NCBI GenBank assembly: GCA_964564865.1
Contig: CAZMDA010000071.1
Location: 1 to 17,863, forward strand
DNA: 17,863 nt
Direction of reading: 5' to 3'
DNA from: RBG-16-66-20 sp964564865
Lineage (GTDB): Bacteria; Pseudomonadota; Gammaproteobacteria; Burkholderiales; SG8-39
Shown here: positions 12,680-17,863 of the stretch, in pieces
Layout: every line of letters begins with the position of its first letter
Position numbering within the stretch: position 1 is the first letter of the stretch
Notes under the pieces: model-generated
Databases searched by the model: none
What the model was told of the DNA's origin: nothing
Seen by the model: only the letters and a program-made list of their open reading frames with translations
Program-made: the position numbers and the translations under genes

Positions 12680-14035
12680 ATGGCCGCCACCGTGCTCGAC
12701 TCCTTCCTGTTCCGCGACGCTTTCGGCACCCCGGCGATGCGGGCGGTGTTCGATGACCGGGAGCTGATCCGCAAGTTCGTGCAGGTCGAGGTCGCGCTGG
12801 CTGCAGCCGAGGCGCGCTGCGGCGTCATTCCCGCCGCCGCCGCCAAGGACATCGCGGCGCGCTGCACCGCCGAAGCCCTCGATGTCGGCCTCCTGCAGCG
12901 TGAAACCGAGATCGTGGGCTACCCGATCCTGCCCCTGGTGCACCAACTCGCCCGGCAGGCCGGGGATGCCGGCCGCTACGTCCACTGGGGCGCGACCACG
13001 CAGGACATCATGGATACGGCCGTCGTGCTTCAACTGCGCGATGCCCTCGACCTGGTCGAGGCGGACGTCGCCGACTTGCGCAGGATCCTTGCCGGGCTGG
13101 CCAGGAAGCATCGCGACACGCCCATGGCCGGGCGCACGCACCTGCAGCAGGCGCTGCCCGTCACGTTTGGCTACAAGGCGGCGATCTGGCTTGACATGTT
13201 CAATCGCCACGCGCAGCGCCTCGCGCAGGCGCGCCCCCGGGTCCTGGTGGGCCAGTTCGCCGGTGCTGCGGGTACGCTCGCCTCTCTGGGCAACCAGGGC
13301 CTGGAGGTACAGAAGGCGCTGATGGAAGAGCTCGGCCTGGGCGTGCCCACGTCGACCTGGCACGTGGCGCGCGATGGCCTCGCGGAAGCGGTGAACCTGA
13401 TCGCCCTGATCACGGGTTCGCTGGGCAAGATCGCCCTCGACGTGATGATCATGGCCTCGAGCGAGCTGGGCGAGCTCTATGAACCCTTCGTCAAGGGACG
13501 CGGCGCGAGCAGCACCATGCCGCAGAAGCGCAACCCGATCTCCAGCGAGCTCGTGCTGGCCTGCGCCAAGGGCGTGCGCCAGCAGGCCGGACTGATGCTC
13601 GACGCCATGGTGCAGGACCTGGAGCGGGCCACCGGCCCGTGGCACGCCGAGTGGCTCGCGATACCCGAGGCCTTCGTCCTCGGCGCCGGTGCGCTCAACC
13701 AGGCGAAGTTCATGTTGGGCGGGCTGGTCGTGGATGAACAGGCCATGGCGAGGAATCTGGGCCTGACGCGTGGCCTGATCGTGGCCGAGGCGGTGATGAT
13801 GGGTCTCGCGCCGCACATCGGCCGCCAGGAAGCGCACGACCTGGTCTATGACGCGTGCCGAATCGTGAACGAGAACGGCGGCCGGCTCGCGGACGTGCTG
13901 AACGCCATGCCCGAGGTATCCCGCCGCCTCGATCCGGCGCTGATCGAGAGACTGACCGACCCGGCAAACTACCTGGGACTGGCGCCGCAGATGGTCGACC
14001 GGGTGCTGGCGCAACCGGCCGGGAATCCAGGCTGA
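12680..14035 (+). CDS. Class II fumarase/aspartase superfamily lyase (adenylosuccinate lyase / carboxymuconate cycloisomerase-like)
   Basis: A 451-residue, mostly helical enzyme of a homotetrameric superfamily that eliminates fumarate or carries out related cycloisomerisation. The three conserved regions are present: YVHWGATTQDIMDTA with His102; AGRTHLQQALPVTFG with His154, the likely general acid or base; and the flexible catalytic loop GRGASSTMPQKRNP (about residues 274-286) containing the catalytic Ser pair and substrate-binding Lys/Asn. The loop reads MPQKRNP where purine-pathway adenylosuccinate lyases and PcaB usually have MPHKRNP. No pur or pca genes are nearby, so neither purB nor pcaB is assigned. 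Length fits the PcaB/ADSL-like group (about 450). AAGGA lies about eight bases before the ATG. It is convergent with the atp operon. Confidence 0.9.
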   Translation: MAATVLDSFLFRDAFGTPAMRAVFDDRELIRKFVQVEVALAAAEARCGVIPAAAAKDIAARCTAEALDVGLLQRETEIVGYPILPLVHQLARQAGDAGRYVHWGATTQDIMDTAVVLQLRDALDLVEADVADLRRILAGLARKHRDTPMAGRTHLQQALPVTFGYKAAIWLDMFNRHAQRLAQARPRVLVGQFAGAAGTLASLGNQGLEVQKALMEELGLGVPTSTWHVARDGLAEAVNLIALITGSLGKIALDVMIMASSELGELYEPFVKGRGASSTMPQKRNPISSELVLACAKGVRQQAGLMLDAMVQDLERATGPWHAEWLAIPEAFVLGAGALNQAKFMLGGLVVDEQAMARNLGLTRGLIVAEAVMMGLAPHIGRQEAHDLVYDACRIVNENGGRLADVLNAMPEVSRRLDPALIERLTDPANYLGLAPQMVDRVLAQPAGNPG

Positions 14036-14038
14036 CTC

Positions 14039-14056
14039 CGGCCGCGGGCGCGGCCG
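14039..14056. terminator. GC hairpin between convergent lyase and atpC genes
   Basis: CGGCCGC (14039-14045) and GCGGCCG (14050-14056) form a perfect 7-bp stem with a GGGC loop. It fills most of the 25-base gap between the lyase stop (14035) and the atpC stop (14061), so it could act in both directions. There is no T-run on either side, so efficiency as an intrinsic terminator is doubtful. Confidence 0.4.
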
Positions 14057-14060
14057 CCAG

Positions 14061-14483
14061 CTATTTCTTGCGCAGCTTCCGGATGGCGGCCAGCTGGGCG
14101 GCCAGCATGGACAGCTCGCCCTCGACGGTGGCGATCTCCTGCTTGTCCTTGGCGTTGCGGCGGGCCTCCTCGGCGCGCTTGAGCGCCTCGTTGGCCTTGG
14201 CCTCGTCGAGGTCATGGCCCCGGATGGCGGTATCGGCGAGCACCGTGATCACCCTGGGCTGGACCTCGAGGATCCCGCCAGCGACGAAGATCAGCTGCTC
14301 CTCGCCCCCGCCCGGCGGCAGGATGCGCACCGCGCCAGGCCGGATGCGCGTGATCAGCGGGGTGTGGCGCGGATAGATGCCCAGTTCCCCGGCCTCGCCC
14401 GGCAGGACGACGAACTCCGCCTCGCCGGAGAAGATCGCCTCCTCGGCGCTGACGACGTCGACTTGCATGGTGTGGGCGGCCAT
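14061..14483 (-). CDS. atpC: F0F1 ATP synthase subunit epsilon
   Basis: A 140-residue central-stalk subunit that couples rotation to catalysis and can inhibit ATP hydrolysis. The N-terminal beta-sandwich begins MQVDVVSAEEAIFSGEAEFVV (after MAAHT) and carries GELGIYPRHTPLITRIRPG and FVAGGILEVQPRVITVLADTA. The C-terminal helical hairpin follows from about residue 90 (LDEAKANEALKRAEEARRN to AAIRKLRKK). Length matches the family (about 139). It is the last atp gene, ten bases after atpD. An AAGGA ribosome binding site overlaps the atpD TAA stop, which suggests coupled expression. Confidence 0.97.
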   Translation of the reverse strand: MAAHTMQVDVVSAEEAIFSGEAEFVVLPGEAGELGIYPRHTPLITRIRPGAVRILPPGGGEEQLIFVAGGILEVQPRVITVLADTAIRGHDLDEAKANEALKRAEEARRNAKDKQEIATVEGELSMLAAQLAAIRKLRKK

Positions 14484-14493
14484 TCGCGGTTCC

Positions 14494-15924
<1,431 letters not shown>

Positions 15925-15959
15925 GGTGTTTTCCCGGATGTTCTCTGTGTTGATGCTCG

Positions 15960-16823
15960 CTATACCGCCGCGGCGCCCGCGACGATCTCGGACAGTTCCT
16001 TGGTGATGCCGGCCTGGCGGTTCTTGTTGTAGATCAGCGTCAGCTCGTCGATCAGGTCCCGCGCGTTGTCGGAGGCCGCCTTCATCGCCACCATCCGCGC
16101 CGACTGCTCGGACGCCATGTTCTCGGCGACTGCCTGGAAGATGATGGCCTCGATGTAGCGCGTCATCACCTGGTCGAGCACCGCCTTCGCCTCGGGCTCG
16201 TAGAGGTAGTCCCAGACCGTCTCCGGAGCCCCCAGCCGCTCGCCCGAGAGCGGCAGCAGCTGCTCCATCACCGGTTCCTGCTTCATGGTGTTCAGGAAGC
16301 GGGTGTAGGCGATGACAACGCGGTCGAACCGGTCCTGCGTGTAGCCGTCCAGCATCACCTTGATGGTCCCGATCAGCTTGTCCATCTGCGGCCGGTCGCC
16401 GATCTGGATCGCGTGCGAGACGATGTTGGCGCCTAGGCGCTGCATGAAGCCGAAGCCCTTGTTGCCGATGGCGCAGACGTCGATCTCCTCGCCCTGGGCC
16501 TGCCATTCCTTGTACTGATTGAGCACCAGGCGCAGCAGGTTGGTGTTGAGCGCGCCGCACAGGCCCTTGTCGGTCGTGATCACGATCAGGCCGACGCGCT
16601 TGACCGAGTCGCGCGACACCAGGAAGGGGTGCCGGTACTCCGGGTTGGCATGGCTGATGTGCGCGGCCACGGTGCGGATCTTCTCGCCGTAGGGGCGTGC
16701 CATGCGCATGCGCTCCTGCGCCTTCCTCATCTTCGAGGCGGCGACCATCTCCATGGCCTTGGTGATCTTCCGAGTGTTCTGCACACTCTTGATCTTGACC
16801 CGGATTTCTTTTGTGCCCGGCAT
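15960..16823 (-). CDS. atpG: F0F1 ATP synthase subunit gamma
   Basis: A 287-residue central rotor shaft protein. The N-terminal helix GTKEIRVKIKSVQNTRKITKAMEMVAASKMRKAQ is the strongly conserved family signature. The Rossmann-like middle has VGLIVITTDKGLCGALNTNLLR, and the C-terminal helix ends MVAMKAASDNARDLIDELTLIYNKNRQAGITKELSEIVAGAAAV. Length equals E. coli AtpG (287). It lies six bases after atpA and 35 before atpD, in the conserved operon order. Confidence 0.98.
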   Translation of the reverse strand: MPGTKEIRVKIKSVQNTRKITKAMEMVAASKMRKAQERMRMARPYGEKIRTVAAHISHANPEYRHPFLVSRDSVKRVGLIVITTDKGLCGALNTNLLRLVLNQYKEWQAQGEEIDVCAIGNKGFGFMQRLGANIVSHAIQIGDRPQMDKLIGTIKVMLDGYTQDRFDRVVIAYTRFLNTMKQEPVMEQLLPLSGERLGAPETVWDYLYEPEAKAVLDQVMTRYIEAIIFQAVAENMASEQSARMVAMKAASDNARDLIDELTLIYNKNRQAGITKELSEIVAGAAAV

Positions 16824-16829
16824 GGTGGC

Positions 16830-17863
<1,034 letters not shown>

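Overview
The window is GC-rich, densely coded bacterial DNA and most likely comes from a betaproteobacterium of Burkholderiales type. The reasons are a Bug-type periplasmic binding protein beside a crotonase and a class III CoA-transferase, and ATP synthase alpha, gamma, beta and epsilon subunits of proteobacterial sequence and order. This taxonomic placement is inference from gene style. There are no tRNAs, rRNAs, insertion sequences or CRISPR arrays, and no gap between genes exceeds about 150 bases.

Layout: (1) 1-2747 is acyl-CoA and organic-acid metabolism: the C-terminal end of an enoyl-CoA hydratase-like protein, a Bug/TctC solute-binding protein, and a convergent class III CoA-transferase. 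(2) 2771-3562 holds a small exported EF-hand plus BON-domain protein (minus) and a divergent Dabb-domain protein (plus). (3) 3563-8933 is a minus-strand run of five tightly packed genes: response regulator, histidine kinase, glpD, a HAD phosphatase and a TSUP permease. Junctions are GTGA or TGATG overlaps or a 10-base gap, so they probably form one transcript. (4) 9079-11789, divergent from the regulator, holds a VIT/VWA surface protein with a C-terminal sorting signal and its own class GN sortase, overlapping by four bases. (5) 11790-12605 is a strongly structured intergenic segment and a glutathione S-transferase family gene. (6) 12680-14035 is a fumarase/aspartase-superfamily lyase. (7) 14061-17863 is the 3' part of the atp operon on the minus strand (epsilon, beta, gamma, partial alpha).

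The most interesting unit is 8244-11789. Regulator and kinase on one side, and sortase target and sortase on the other, match the layout known as the proteobacterial dedicated sortase system: a Gram-negative sortase with a single neighbouring substrate and a dedicated two-component system. The families are catalogued, but their biology is poorly understood. Features worth a second look here are the non-canonical sorting signal (LPRGAT in place of LPxTx), a perfect inverted repeat in the shared divergent control region, the absence of an OmpA-like partner nearby, and the linkage of the two-component genes to glycerol-3-phosphate dehydrogenase. The likely working model is that the kinase senses an envelope state and the regulator controls the target-sortase pair. 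The target is exported, then cleaved near its C-terminal membrane anchor by the sortase, and so moved or released at the cell envelope.
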